Assembly: GCF_963169125.1 (NCBI RefSeq)
Contig: NC_084794.1
Coordinates: forward strand, 225,925,409 to 225,989,408
Direction of reading: 5' to 3'
DNA: 64,000 bases
Origin: Humulus lupulus
Lineage: Eukaryota > Streptophyta > Magnoliopsida > Rosales > Cannabaceae
The first letter of the stretch is position 1, and every line of letters starts with the position of its first letter. The position numbers were made by a program, and so were the translations under genes. The notes beneath the pieces are model-generated. The model was not told the origin of the DNA. It saw nothing but the letters and a program-made list of their open reading frames with translations, and ran no database searches. Below, piece by piece: positions 34,688 through 45,620 of the stretch.

Positions 34688-37290
34688 TGTAATGCCCCAA
34701 ATTTCCTAATAAGGTTTAGGACCTTGATTAGGAGGCCGGGAGGGCCATAATTGATTTATTATAGTATTTAATGATTATATGCATGTTTACGTGAATTATA
34801 TTATTATATGATGGTGGATGCATGCATATGGGAGAATTTATTATTGTGAGGGTATTTTGGTAATTTGGCCACTGTGGGCGTAATTGAATATTTTGGGTGC
34901 ATGATTGTGATTAATTAATATAGCCACATTATAAGGTGGATTGGTTCGAGCTTATCGACATGAGACGATCATGAGATGCAAGTGTTCGGTCTAGTCATAA
35001 TGGGTTTAGTTCGGGGCTCGGGGTGAGTCTCGGGGTGGAATTGATGATTAGAGCATTACCGGGAATTAAAGGGTAATGGGATATGATTTATTGGTATTTG
35101 GGAATATTGAGAATAGTGGGAATTATAGAGCGTTAATTATAATTAACGAGATAAACGGGAAAGGACGGTTTTACCCTCGGAAGCTTTTAGAGGGGTTTAT
35201 TTGGCTTAGGGGCATTATGGTCTTTTGACCCTAAGGATATATATAACTTAGGAGGGCTGTAGAAGAACAGAATAAAACAGAGCCATTTCTTCTCCCTTCC
35301 CGTACACAATTTTCTCCATTATCTCCCTTGGTGTTCTTGAGGCCATCTTGAGGTTTTGAGCTAGGAATTCAAAGGGCTGAAGTTGAGGACCTGGTTTAGC
35401 TATTAAGGAAGGTTCAAACTGGTTCCAATGTGAGTTCTAGTCACTTACTTCAGGTGATGCTCTATTTTCAAGCTTTGGTTTTCAGCTTTTGATTCTTGTT
35501 AGAAGTTTGGATTCAAAGGGGTTTTGATGGATTATAAGATTGGGTTTTGATGAGGGGAGGGTATGGGTGTTGTCTAGGGTTTTAATTGTATGTTAGGATG
35601 AGGTTTTATGAAGGTTTAAAGGATTGGTTTGAGAAGATATCGCACAGGGGAAAAACTGGTTCGTGTTTGGTCGGTTGCTGGTCTGGGCTGAGCGCCGCGG
35701 CGCAGCAGGGGAGCGTCGCGGCCCTTAAGGCCAATTTTTCTAAAATGTGGTTTTTAGCTTGGGGATTCAAACCATAGGCCTCGGGGTTGGACCTAGTACC
35801 CGGTTGAGTAGTATTTGTTGTCTCGGGGGCTGGGTTTTGGTTTGGGAACCCTCAGTGATCATTTTTATTGATGATACCTTATATTTGGTTATGACTAGGT
35901 GACCGCTAAAGGACTAAAAGTTGATCGTTCTCAAGGGTCGTTCTCTTAATCGTTCTAGCTCAAATCTGAGGTAAGAAAACTGCACCCTGTGTATATGTGA
36001 CATGCATGGCTATTAATGATGCATGTTGGTTGATTATTATGTATGACATGCATGGCTATTCTTGATGCATGTTGGTTGACTATTATACGTGACATGCATG
36101 GCTGTTATTGGTGCATGTTGGATTGCTGGATATATTGCATATGATGCTTGAGAAACATGTGGTTAAGACTTGCTTTGTATACTGGGTATGACATTGTTCA
36201 GAGCTTGAGCCTCTGTGATTGTATATGGTCCTAATTGTACTGGCATCTGTTAGAAAGCATGCTAAATACCTTGTCTATGGATATTGGGCATGTGATATAT
36301 GTTTCGTGGCATGGCTTACCTGTGTATGGCGCTGACTTATTAGTCAGAATCGACAATGGTGTCAGATCCGTCTGTGAAGCTGTGACTCATTAGTTAAGTT
36401 CACCACGGGCTGAGCACTGGTCGCGTTTTACCGACCCAAGGGTCAGAAGTGGCAGAGCGTTGTGAACGCCGGGCCGATTAAAGATTAGATCTAATCGAGG
36501 TCGGCATTGAATGACTCATATGGGGTATTAATGCTGGATCGACCGGAAGGTCAATGAGAACTCTAAGCGCTTGCCTGGTCTATGACCAGATGTTTATGGC
36601 CAAGGTATATGACCCCGGTGGCTGTTTGTCACATGGCCAAGGGACGTTGTCTATAGCACGACTCTAGGGTTAGGAGGAAGGTTATGTTGGTGACCATTCA
36701 CCATGCACCTGTCCTAATCAAACTTACGAAAGGATCACTTGTCAGTTAAGCCCTGGTGACCCTATCGTCACATGGCTAGAAGGAGCGATGCTCATTATTG
36801 TGACTTTTGGCTATTGTCACCTATTTGCTTGGACTGATAGTCCTGAATGGTTATTATGATCGTTGTTGAGACTATGTCACGCTTATTGTGTTTTCTTGCT
36901 GGGCTTTGGCTCACGGGTGCTATGTGGTGCAGGTAAAGGCAAGAGGAAGCTGGACCATCCTTGAGTTGGAGAGCTTAGGTGATGATGTGTACATATGCAG
37001 CTGCTCGTCCGCCACGGCCGAGGTTTAAAGTGGAACTAGGGTTGAACCTTGTTTTGCCGCTTAGAACGGCCTGTTGTAAATATTTTCTGTAATAAACTCT
37101 GAAACTTTATTTTCGGGATCCCAATGTATATATTAAACGTTCTAGTGAAACGTTACAACCTAACCAAAATGTTTCATCCCTAAATCGCTAATCATACCTA
37201 GATCACGTTTTTGGCCAAATGACTCGATTAGCGAGTTTAGCACTGTTTACAAGGCACACCGTAACGGTCCCTGGAGTTTGGAGCGTTACA
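34688..37290 (+). mobile_element. Solo LTR B inside F (2603 bp)
   Basis: It starts TGTAATGCCCC, ends GGAGCGTTACA, and is flanked by AATCA at 34683-34687 and 37291-37295. Same family as A, C, D and E. A TATA-like ATATATATAA is at about 35233. A GC-rich block GCGCCGCGGCGCAGC is near 35692. The conserved stretch ending GTGCAGGTAAAGGCAA is at about 36929-36944. A short motif ACATGCATGGCTATT repeats three times at 36000-36120. Confidence 0.92.
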
Positions 37291-37295
37291 AATCA

Positions 37296-37703
37296 CACTC
37301 CAAAAATCTTATCATACACTAATTACTTCCAACTTAACCATGCTTTTTTTAAACTAAAAAATATATATAATATGACAATTTTTCTCCCCCCACACTTAAT
37401 ATAAGCATTGTCCTCAAGGCACAAATTAAATAAAAATCAATGCAAGATAAAAATATAAGGGTAAGAAAAACTCCCGCAAATGCTTTGTTTAACGTCGTTA
37501 GCTCTACTGAATCTTGCTCATGTGGTTATTATGTTGGGTCATATCTATTTGTTTCTTGTGAGACATTGAATGAATTGAAAAACGATTGATAGTACATCGT
37601 TGTGTCTCCAACTGAATTCTATGAAAGTCCTAAAAACATAAACCACAACTAATAGACCAAGTTAGTGAAAAGGAAAAAAACGAATAACAAATTAAATAAA
37701 ATA
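37296..37703. other. Interior of F next to its primer site
   Basis: AT-rich, non-coding. It holds another CCCCCCACACTT motif near 37386 and the F-typical GTCCTCAAGGCAC stretch. Confidence 0.55.
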
Positions 37704-37722
37704 GTCCCCGGAAATGGCGCCA
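37704..37722 (-). other. Primer binding site of F (tRNA-Asp type)
   Basis: On minus: TGGCGCCATTTCCGGGGAC, 6 bp inside the right LTR end. From memory of plant tRNA-Asp (3' end CCCCGGCAACGGCGCCA), it is complementary with two mismatches. Confidence 0.7.
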
Positions 37723-37728
37723 AAAATT

Positions 37729-39292
37729 TGATGGGTGTCGTTAACTGTACCAAATTTAATTATTGATTTTATTAATTCCTTATACCCACTACTTTAGTAT
37801 AGTGGTAAATAAGGGTCGAACCCACGGGGACTACTATTCAATTTATTATTCAAAAGACAAAAAGTTAATAAAGAAGGGGTTTTTGAAAATAAAAATAATT
37901 AAAAATAAAGTTAATAGTTAAAATAGTTAAGAGGTCATTCTCTACCACTAAATACTCATTCAAGCATTTCAATAATAGCATTGATCTATATTCCCAATTA
38001 AACTATCAACCCCCCAGATAACACTTAAGCAGTCAATTATCTCAGTTTCCTTATTATAAGTAATTAAAGCTAAGCGCTCTTAATTAACCATTTTTACCAA
38101 GCAATAAACTCATTAAGCATGCGATCTATTTAACCTAGAAAACGCATTACACTCTATGGAAACAAGTTAATCTAGGCAATAAATTCATTAAGCATGCAAT
38201 TCATTTAACTTAGTATCTATTTTTCATCACAATTAAAATACATGTCACAATACCTTAATTGCAATTTATCACTCTACTTAGAATCCTAAGCTATTAGGTG
38301 AATAACAATTCTAAGATGATAGTAGAATAATGCGAAACCCTAATTACCGGCCGTCTAAACAAGATTTTACAAGATCCTTGACATTCAAATAGAAAAATAG
38401 AAGCAATTTAATATAAGAGAATTGAAGATCAATGAAAATTATTAAAACCAATAAATCATATTTAGAGCTTTGAAATCACTCTTAACAATAAGCAAAAGCA
38501 ATAAATAAAAACTAAGATTACTAAAAGAAAAAGAGTATAAGAGAATGTCTCTCTAAAATAGAGAATAGATAGTGTGTTTTCAAATAGAGACAGACATCTA
38601 TTTATAATAGTCTCATACTAATTAAAACATCAAAATAAAATTTAAAATTTAACACTTAAACTAAAACTAATAGATATTAATTTTCTTTTAATATTATTGT
38701 GGTATCTCCAATTTTCGAATTTGGAGTAAAAATATATGCTTGTTGGTTGCGAAATTGGACTTTAAATCAGATATTTTTGTATTCCTCAAGAAACTAAATT
38801 TTTCCATGCAACTAATCATATTTTGGCCATATCTCACTTGATATAACTCTGATTTGGACGATTCAATACGTTTTGCAAAGCTTAGAAAAATATATACAAC
38901 TTTTATTTATTAAAGAATTTTCAAAATATGGCTGGAAAAGTCTTAAAATCGCTTCTGAAGTTTCAGTTCCAGCTTTGTCCTAGACTCTTGTTCACATTTC
39001 AATACTTTATTTTCTTCATAAAAATACACATTTTCCTATAAAACCAAATAAATCAAATCAAAATTAAATATTTCCAAATAAAAAAAAATATATTTTTAAT
39101 TAACGTCAGAAATATTGATTCAAACTTAATTTATTTTTATATTAATAAATGTGTATTTTTACTCTTAAAATTCTTTTTAAACCCAAACTCACACATTACC
39201 AAAAACAAAATTAAAATCATTAAAATGACTAAAAACTAACAATTTCTAAGCCTAAATAAATTAAAAATATGTGATCAAAATCGAACTTATCA
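37729..39292 (-). repeat. 5' LTR of F (right copy)
   Basis: 1564 bp, begins TGATGGGTGTCG and ends CGAACTTATCA on +. It carries the tRNA-like pair AGTATAGTGGTAAATA and AGGGTCGAACCCACG at about 37796-37826. Close to the left copy apart from scattered substitutions and small indels. Confidence 0.88.
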
Positions 39293-39600
39293 AACCCCCT
39301 CAACCAACAAACATAGACCAAGCTTGTACACATCTTCCACAGCAGTACAAGTCTTGAAAGCATTGTCCACCTGTGAGAGCTTTACTTTCTCAACATCATT
39401 GAAATACTCTTTTATCAAGTGGTCGATGAGATTACGCTTCTCCAACTCTTCTGGTGACGGGAAGGTACTGAAATTCAACCCCGTCACCAAGGCAAACTCT
39501 CACGTGTCGAATCTACAAGACTTCGACCTAAAAAATAAATGCACCTCATCTTCTTTATTACTGGCAATTTTCCTCAAAAGCAGCTAATGCACAAAAACTC
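39293..39600 (-). pseudogene. DUF1985 domain, first half, of the Ulp1-type gene (L)
   Basis: On minus: a segment ending STREFALVTGLNF, then PSPEELEKRNLIDHLIKEYF, QVDNAFKTC and VYKLGLCLLVEG, which runs up to the F insertion site and resumes at about 30071. The REFA(L/I)VTGLN block is characteristic of DUF1985, the N-terminal domain of plant MULE-borne Ulp1 proteins. Upstream exons (about 39600-40300) are not clear. Confidence 0.7.
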
Positions 39601-39869
39601 CTAAGAAATTAAACTTTGAAGCCAAAAAGAGTTGCTTGAATAGGATTCCTTAGACCTTTCTATTAGCCCGAGGTCCACAAACCTAGTCTTAATGTGATTT
39701 AAAGTGCTACTACCTCGATATGTGACTCAACCAAGAAAGTGATCTACAAACGGAACAAGCAACTTAGGCATCTGCAACAACAAATGAAAACAATTGGTAA
39801 GAAAACAGAATCGGGAAATAATTCAAAAAATTTCATCAAAATATGAAATAAACACTGTCAACTTTCTTA

Positions 39870-40160
39870 TATCGAATTGTTATCGAGCTATACATCGAGC
39901 CTCTATCGAACTGTCATCGAGCCACTATTGAAACTGATCTTTTTGGTTACCATCGATCTTATATCGAGCTAATATCAAGCCATATCGAGCTTAACTATAT
40001 CAACCCCATCGAGATTGACTCATATGGCTCCCATCGAGCTCATCTTGAGCTTCTATCGAACCCCATCGAGTTCATCAAGCTAACATCGATCCCTATCGAG
40101 CTCTAATAGAGCTCAATGTAAACCTAATGTGTATATCTAATTGAGCTTGCATCAAACCCA
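39870..40160. repeat. ATCGAGCT-type repeats upstream of the DUF1985 exon
   Basis: About 18 degenerate copies of (T)ATCGAGCT / CATCGAGC in 290 bp. Same motif as at 14360-14485 and 15490-15990. Confidence 0.7.
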
Positions 40161-41369
40161 TCGAACAAAATCGAAAAAACCAGAGAAAACCCCAAACCTT
40201 TGAATTTCCATACCCATTCCACATATCTCGAATAAACATGATTTTACCTACAAAAATGGATGAGGGTTCATGATTTTACCTTAAAATCGACTGTGAGGTG
40301 GTTCAATGGAGGCTCTTTGTTTGATTTGAAGTTGTGGTGGAGGAGGAGCTCTGCACTATCGATTGTGGGTCTCGGTTTTCACTGTCGACGGGAGGAGCTC
40401 TGTAAGTGGAGGAGCGCCGGAGTGTTGTCGCCGAGATGCAGTTGGAAATCCAAGGTAAATGGGTAGATATATGGATTTTGGGTGTGGAATTTTGTGAATT
40501 TTCTTCTTCGGGCTCGAGAGAGAGAATCAACAGAGAGAGAGAGAGTGAGAGATTTGGGGAGAAAAATGAGAGGGGTATATTTGGTATTCCATGAATGTTT
40601 AGCACCAAATTGAAAAAGTGAATAATACTAGTATTTTTTTTTGTAATAGGACACACTATTACGCATAGATAGTAATATTTACCCTGTAAAATGAAATAGA
40701 AATTTAATAAATTGTTTACTTGTGTACATTGAAATATACATTTCTTTATATCTTGACAGTAAAGTAAGCATGATTTCAAAACATGAATATTCTTAAATGC
40801 AAATTTTATTTTATATTTTTGACAAAAAAATGCAAATTTTAATTTATTCTTATGACAATGTTTTTTTAAGGAATGACAATGTTTTTTTAAATGAACATAC
40901 ACATGAATATTTGCAAAGATAAATTTAGTATTAAAATGTATTAATTTTGAATTAATTTTTTGTTCAATCCCTTCGCTGAGCACAATTTTTGAGTTCGACA
41001 CTTAATAAACATACTAGTTAAATTAATTATTCATATCCACATAAATGTATATATCGAAAAACAACAACATTGTTTATTGATGTACGTTTCGTCAACCTAT
41101 AAAACTTTTTTTTTTCTGTTTTTATCATGAAATGTGCATATATTTTTTTAATAACATGTAATTAATATGGTTGATTTTATATTTTATATTTATTTGATAT
41201 CATTTTATATATATAATATGTCCTTGATTTAAGGCATTAATAATGTATACCATGTATATATATATTTTTTCATGTTTGGTATTTTCTTAGCTTTTGTTGT
41301 ATGCGAATAAAAATTGCCTTTTTAAAAAAAAAAAAAACAGAGATTAAAATTGTTGTGTAAAAGTCTTTT
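40161..41369. other. Right end of L and AT-rich spacer
   Basis: 40161-40600 has GA-rich sequence (AGAGAGAGAGAG near 40535) and may hold the first exon and right end of L. 40600-41369 is AT-rich with short repeats (GACAATGTTTTTTTAA twice near 40855). No gene is recognised; the minus open frame 40303-41001 is low complexity. Confidence 0.5.
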
Positions 41370-42534
41370 GGGGAACTCCATGAAATGACCCTATTTTATA
41401 GGGTAATACTAACTCCAACCCTATATTAATGTTTCTCATATTTTTAACCTTATACCCATGTGAAAAGACTAGCTTACCCTTATTAACATTAGGCTTCTTC
41501 CTCCCATTTTTTCCCTTCCCATTTCGTCTTCAGCCCCTTCTCTCTCTTCCTTCTCTCTCATAAAGAGAATAAACACTCTTCCTTCTCCCTCTCTCTCAAA
41601 TCATCATCAAAGAGAATCATCACAAATTTTCTTCTCACGAAGCTTTGGAAAATGATGTAATCTATCATAATTTTTTTTTTCTTCTCACCCAAGTTGAAGA
41701 AGATTGAAGATTCTCACAAACTTGAAGAAGTTTGAACATTTGATTTGATAATGAGTAAGTTTTTATTTATTTATAGGTTATGGGTGTCTTGTGTAATAGT
41801 TTAAATGGAATTTTGGAACTACCATACACTAAAAAATCTGTGAAAAGAAATCATTTTATGTTGAGATGACGAATTTTCGAATGATTTTCGCGATTTAGGT
41901 CACTGTGTTCACACTTTGTTCACACTTGGTTCACATTTTCGCGATTTAGGTCACTGCGTTCACACTTTGTTCACACATTATTCACACTTTGTTCACACAT
42001 GATTCATACTTGGTTCAGACTTGGTTCACGAGTACTTAACACATAATTCGCATTTGGTTCACATATGATTCACACTTGGTTCACACATACTTCACACTGG
42101 GTTCACACACAGTTCACACACGGTTCACACATGTTTCACACTTGGTTCACACATGCTTGCTTCACACATTTATTTCTTATTTCTTTTGGCTAGTTTTACC
42201 TAATAACCTTTGGATTTTGAACCTTTTGTCATATGTTGTACAGGTCAAACACATATAAATATTGTGGTGTTATATAATGGATCGTGGGAACAAGTTTTGA
42301 ACGAAGTTTGGTCATTTAGTGCTAAACAAAGCAAGGGTATGAAGGTGCCAAAGACTATCACTTACAATAGTCTTGTTGATCAATTGTATACTTTAATCGG
42401 AGCTGACAAGTCTCGTATTGATCTTGACTTAAATGTAATCTATCATTTTGGAAGTAAAGGTATTCCTCCATCTTTGATTAGTAATGATGATGATGTTGCT
42501 TTTTTTCTTGAGGAGATAGGAACATCTATCAATC
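41370..42534 (+). repeat. Left inverted arm of M
   Basis: About 1165 bp. It includes a T/C-rich leader (41510-41640) and an array at 41895-42170 of TTCACAC with spacers such as TTGG and ATGA. The transposase N-terminal exon follows. Confidence 0.85.
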
Positions 42535-42580
42535 ATCGGACACCCCTATGTCAATTGGTTATATTCCCCCAGGTACACCG
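42244..42580 (+). pseudogene. MULE transposase N-terminal exon (left arm)
   Basis: It follows acceptor TTGTACAG and reads HINIVVLYNGSWEQVLNEVW, then KTITYNSLVDQLYTLIGADK and YHFGSKGIPPSLISNDDDVA, the start region of plant MULE transposases of this group. The catalytic DDE and SWIM parts are absent. The last residues run past the arm end into the loop. Confidence 0.7.
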
Positions 42581-42742
42581 TTAACTGTATCCTTTATAAC
42601 TCAAGTATGCTTTTCTTATAAATTAGGATTATTTAGATCAGTAGCATTTTATTTAAGCATGGAGCATTTGTTTTTAGTCAAAAAAAACTTATAATAAAGA
42701 ATACTGTGATAATGTAACAATTTGAGTTGCAATGTGAAACAG

Positions 42743-43080
42743 AATATGGACAGGGGATTGAAGTATCAGTTAAAGGAGATGTATATAGCTTTGGTGTAAT
42801 TCTTCTTGAGATGATATCCAGAAAGAGACCCACAAGTAGTTTGTTTCAAGATGGGCTTGATCTGAGGAAATGGGTACTTTCTTGCTGCCCAAACAACATT
42901 TCTGATATTATTGACATCACTCTAAAAAAGCAGGCCACCATAGAAGGCTTAGTTGGCAGTGTAGAGAGGCTTGAGGAATGTTGCAGTAGTTTGCTTCATG
43001 TGGCATTGTCATGCACAGAAGACAACCCTCATCAATGACCTCTGATGTCTTCAGTTGTAAATATGCTGCTGAATATTTGA
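42743..43080 (+). pseudogene. Captured last exon of an LRR receptor-like kinase
   Basis: It follows an acceptor-like TGAAACAG and reads EYGQGIEVSVKGDVYSFGVI, then RKRPTSSLFQDGLDLRKWV and LLHVALSCTEDNPHQ, the C-terminal half of a Ser/Thr kinase domain of the LRR receptor type. TGA at 43036-43038 interrupts; PLMSSVVNMLLNI follows to a stop at about 43080. ATP-binding and catalytic loops are missing, so it cannot be an active kinase. Retention of an intron edge and 3' sequence suggests capture at DNA level. Confidence 0.8.
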
Positions 43081-44207
43081 AAGGAACTGTGATTTGAAGC
43101 TTCAAATAGAAATAAAGAGTTACAATTGTCAGAAGAATGAAGAAAAGTCACACAACTTTATAGAGGCAATAGATGTCAGTTACAGAGTTTTTCAATCAAT
43201 GTTAGAGGACTTTATATAAAAAAATTTCAAAGGGTTAAACATATATGATCAGAAAGGATTAAGTTGTCTGTGAATTTGTGACTTATGTTGGGAATGATTC
43301 ATTCAAGTCTTTGTAATGTAAATTGTTTTCATCTTCCTTCTTGGTTCTTGGCTCTGTTTTTGCTATCAAAATAAATGAAACAGAAACTTGCCTGCTCTAG
43401 GCATGTATTGCTTAAATTCTGTCTACACTGATTTAAGTTTTAAAAAAGGGAGGGCAAAGTGATACTTGAAAAGAACATAGTAGTATTCCACTAAGTTTTC
43501 TTTACTATTAAAAAAAACAATTCATTGAAGTGTTCCAACTAAAATCGATATATTTGGTCATTAAAGTAAAAAAAAAAACAATTGATTATTGTTAGTTGGA
43601 TGCTTATCAAAGAAACAATAACCACTTTGAGGATTTTCTTTGAAAACTACATTACTCAGTTCAATTTAACATTAATATAATATAAAGAGAATTTCTACAT
43701 CACTCAAAATTAGCTAAGTGTTAAACCAATAACAGGTAAAAGCATGTATGCCTACTTCATTAAGAAAGGCCAACAGTACAGTACAAAGATCAAGACCAGC
43801 AGCTATTGGTGGTGGTTGAAATAGTGACATAGGCTGCTATCACGTATCAACTAGTGTATCTGTCATATAATTATGATAGAAAATTTTGGTATCTAATCAA
43901 ATCCAAAGTATCTAGTAGTAGATGAGAATTAATGAAGTGGCTTCAAGTCCCATGGTCATTTCAAATCTTAGTCACAATAAAGAGAAATAAATCAACTATA
44001 AAAAAAATGCGTCTCAAGAAATTAAAGACTAATTGTGTCAAAATCTCTTCAAAGACTAATTACAGGCCATTAAAGATAATATCATTTCTTTTTCTTTCTT
44101 TCTAGGAAGTCAAAGATATACTCAAATAAGCAAATATATATATATATATATATATTTATAGACAGAGTATTGCTATGTAGCACCAGTGCTACTATTATTA
44201 TTGGTCC
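43081..44207. other. Remainder of the M loop
   Basis: Probably 3'-untranslated and downstream sequence of the captured kinase exon, then AT-rich DNA with a TA microsatellite at about 44133-44153. No gene seen. Confidence 0.5.
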
Positions 44208-45341
44208 AATAATTGATAGGCGTTCCTATCTCATCAAGAAAAAAGCAACATCATCATCATTACTAATCAAAGATGGAGGGATACCTTTACTTCCAAAATG
44301 ATAGATTATATTTAAGTCAAGATCAATACGAGACTTGTCAGCTCCGATTAAAGTATACAATTGATCAACAAGAATATTGTAAGTGATAGTCTTTGGCACA
44401 TTCATACCCTTGCTTTGTTTAGCACTAAATGACCAACCTTCGTTCAAAACTTGTTCCCACGATCCATTATATAACACCACAATATTTATATGTGTTTGAC
44501 CTGTATAACATATGACAAAAGGTTCGAAATCCAAAGGTTATTAGGTAAAACTAGCCAAAAGAAATAAGAAATAAATGTGTGAAGCAAGCATGTGTGAAAC
44601 ATGTGTGAACCAAGTGTGAAACGTGTGTGAACCGTGTGTGAACTGTGTGTTAACCCAGTGTGAAGTATGTGTGAACCAAGTGTGAATCATATGTGAACCA
44701 AATGTGAATCATGTGTTAAGTACTCGTGAACCAAGTCTGAACCAAGTATGAATCATGTGTGAACAAAGTGTGAATAATGTGTGAACAAAGTGTGAACGCA
44801 GTGACCTAAATCGCGAAAATGTGAACCAAGTGTGAACACAGTGACCTAAATCGCGAAAATCATTCGAAAATTCGTCATCTCAACATAAAATGATTTCTTT
44901 TCACAGATTTTTTAGTGTATGGTAGTTCCAAAATTCCATTTAAACTATTACACAAGACACCCATAACCTATAAATAAAAAAAAACTTACTCATTATCAAA
45001 TCAAATGTTCAAACTTCTTCAAGTTTGTGAGAATCTTTAATCTTCTTCAACTTGGGTGAGAAGAAAAAAAAATTATGATAGATTACATCATTTTCGAAAG
45101 CTTCGTGAGAAAAAAATTTGTGATGATTCTCTTTGATGATGATTTGAGAGAGAGGGAGAAGGAAGAGAGAGAAGGGGCTGAAGACGAAATGGGAAGGGAA
45201 AAAATGGGAGAAAGAAGCCTAATGTTAATAAGGGTAAGCTAGTCTTTTCACATGGGTATAATGTTAAAAATATGAGAAACATTAATGTGGGGTTGGAGTT
45301 AGTATGACCCTATAAAATAGGGTCATTTCATGGAGTTCCCC
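44208..45341 (-). repeat. Right inverted arm of M
   Basis: About 1134 bp, reverse complement of the left arm with scattered substitutions and small indels. Confidence 0.85.
44226..44500 (-). pseudogene. MULE transposase N-terminal exon (right arm)
   Basis: Mirror copy of 42244-42520, from an acceptor at 44501 on minus. Four residues differ from the left copy over ~90 (for example NEGWSF for NEVWSF), so the arms have diverged a little since they arose. Confidence 0.7.
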
Positions 45342-45422
45342 TAACATTCCGCTAAACTTATTTATTTATTTTTAAAAAACCTTTGGAAATCGCTTTCGTA
45401 GTAAGAATCCATTTAATATTCG

Positions 45423-45562
45423 ACACGTGTCAAAATTACTTACCCTATTACCTAAACCTTTGCCGCCATGACTGTAAAAAACATCTTAGAGAAAAAATAC
45501 CCGCGAATTTGGAGAATGGTAAAACCTCATTTGGCGCCAAAAATGGTCCCAATATATATAAA
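45423..45562 (+). promoter_or_regulatory. Core promoter of the RAD5-type gene: G-box, E2F-type sites, TATA
   Basis: ACACGTGT at 45423-45430 is a G-box. CCCGCGAA at 45500-45507 is an E2F-like half site (TTCGCGGG on minus). TTTGGCGCCAAA at 45530-45541 is a perfect 12-bp palindrome matching the E2F/DP consensus. ATATATATAAA at about 45552-45562 is a TATA box. A transcript starting ~30 bp after TATA would begin near 45590, which decides the ATG at 45621 over the in-frame ATG at 45468. Confidence 0.6.
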
Positions 45563-45620
45563 CCCCTACACTCAAGACTCGTTCTCGTATTCCCTCTCTT
45601 TATCCCGATTCTCTGTTCTG

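Larger units (their letters stand above)
30077..39292 (-). mobile_element. Non-coding (non-autonomous) LTR retrotransposon F, minus strand
   Basis: LTRs 30077-31618 and 37729-39292 are direct repeats. The element is flanked by AACCC at 30072-30076 and 39293-39297. In minus orientation it starts TGATAAGTTC and ends CACCCATCA (the left copy has TA for the terminal TG). The primer site lies inside the right LTR and the polypurine tract next to the left one, which fixes orientation. After removing nested J and B, only about 1.6 kb of interior remains and no gag or pol frame is visible. It was probably moved by proteins of another element. Confidence 0.88.
13838..40600. mobile_element. Mutator-like element L carrying MURA and a Ulp1-type protease gene, split by G and F
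   Basis: With the insertions G (16361-29150) and F (30077-39292) set aside, one element remains: a + strand MURA C-terminus (13838-14278) and a convergent minus-strand protease gene running from about 39600 down to about 14550. MULEs carrying a Ulp1-like C48 protease are a known plant type (KI-MULE/Kaonashi-like). The protease reading frame resumes on the far side of both insertions, which ties the four pieces together. AGCTCGAT-type repeats occur in three non-coding parts of it. The right end near 40600 is a guess; no terminal inverted repeat was identified, and the left end is lost under K and H. Confidence 0.6.
41370..45341. mobile_element. Fold-back MULE-type element M with captured receptor-kinase exon
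   Basis: Arms 41370-42534 and 44208-45341 are inverted copies starting GGGGAACTCCATGAAATGAC. They include a conserved N-terminal MULE transposase exon facing inwards and a TTCACAC-rich repeat. The 1.67-kb loop holds the last exon of an LRR receptor-like kinase. I found no matching 9-11 bp direct repeats (AAGTCTTTT left, TAACATTCC right), so the ends or a past rearrangement are uncertain. It ends 279 bp before the RAD5-type start codon. Confidence 0.75.

Noticed and set aside
40303..41001. 232-residue minus-strand open frame
   Set aside because: AT-rich, low-complexity translation with runs of Lys, His and Ser; no domain and no splice or promoter support.
45468..45620. Upstream in-frame ATG extending the RAD5-type protein by 51 residues
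   Set aside because: The stretch contains an E2F-type palindrome and a TATA box at the usual distance before 45590, and its translation has no family resemblance.
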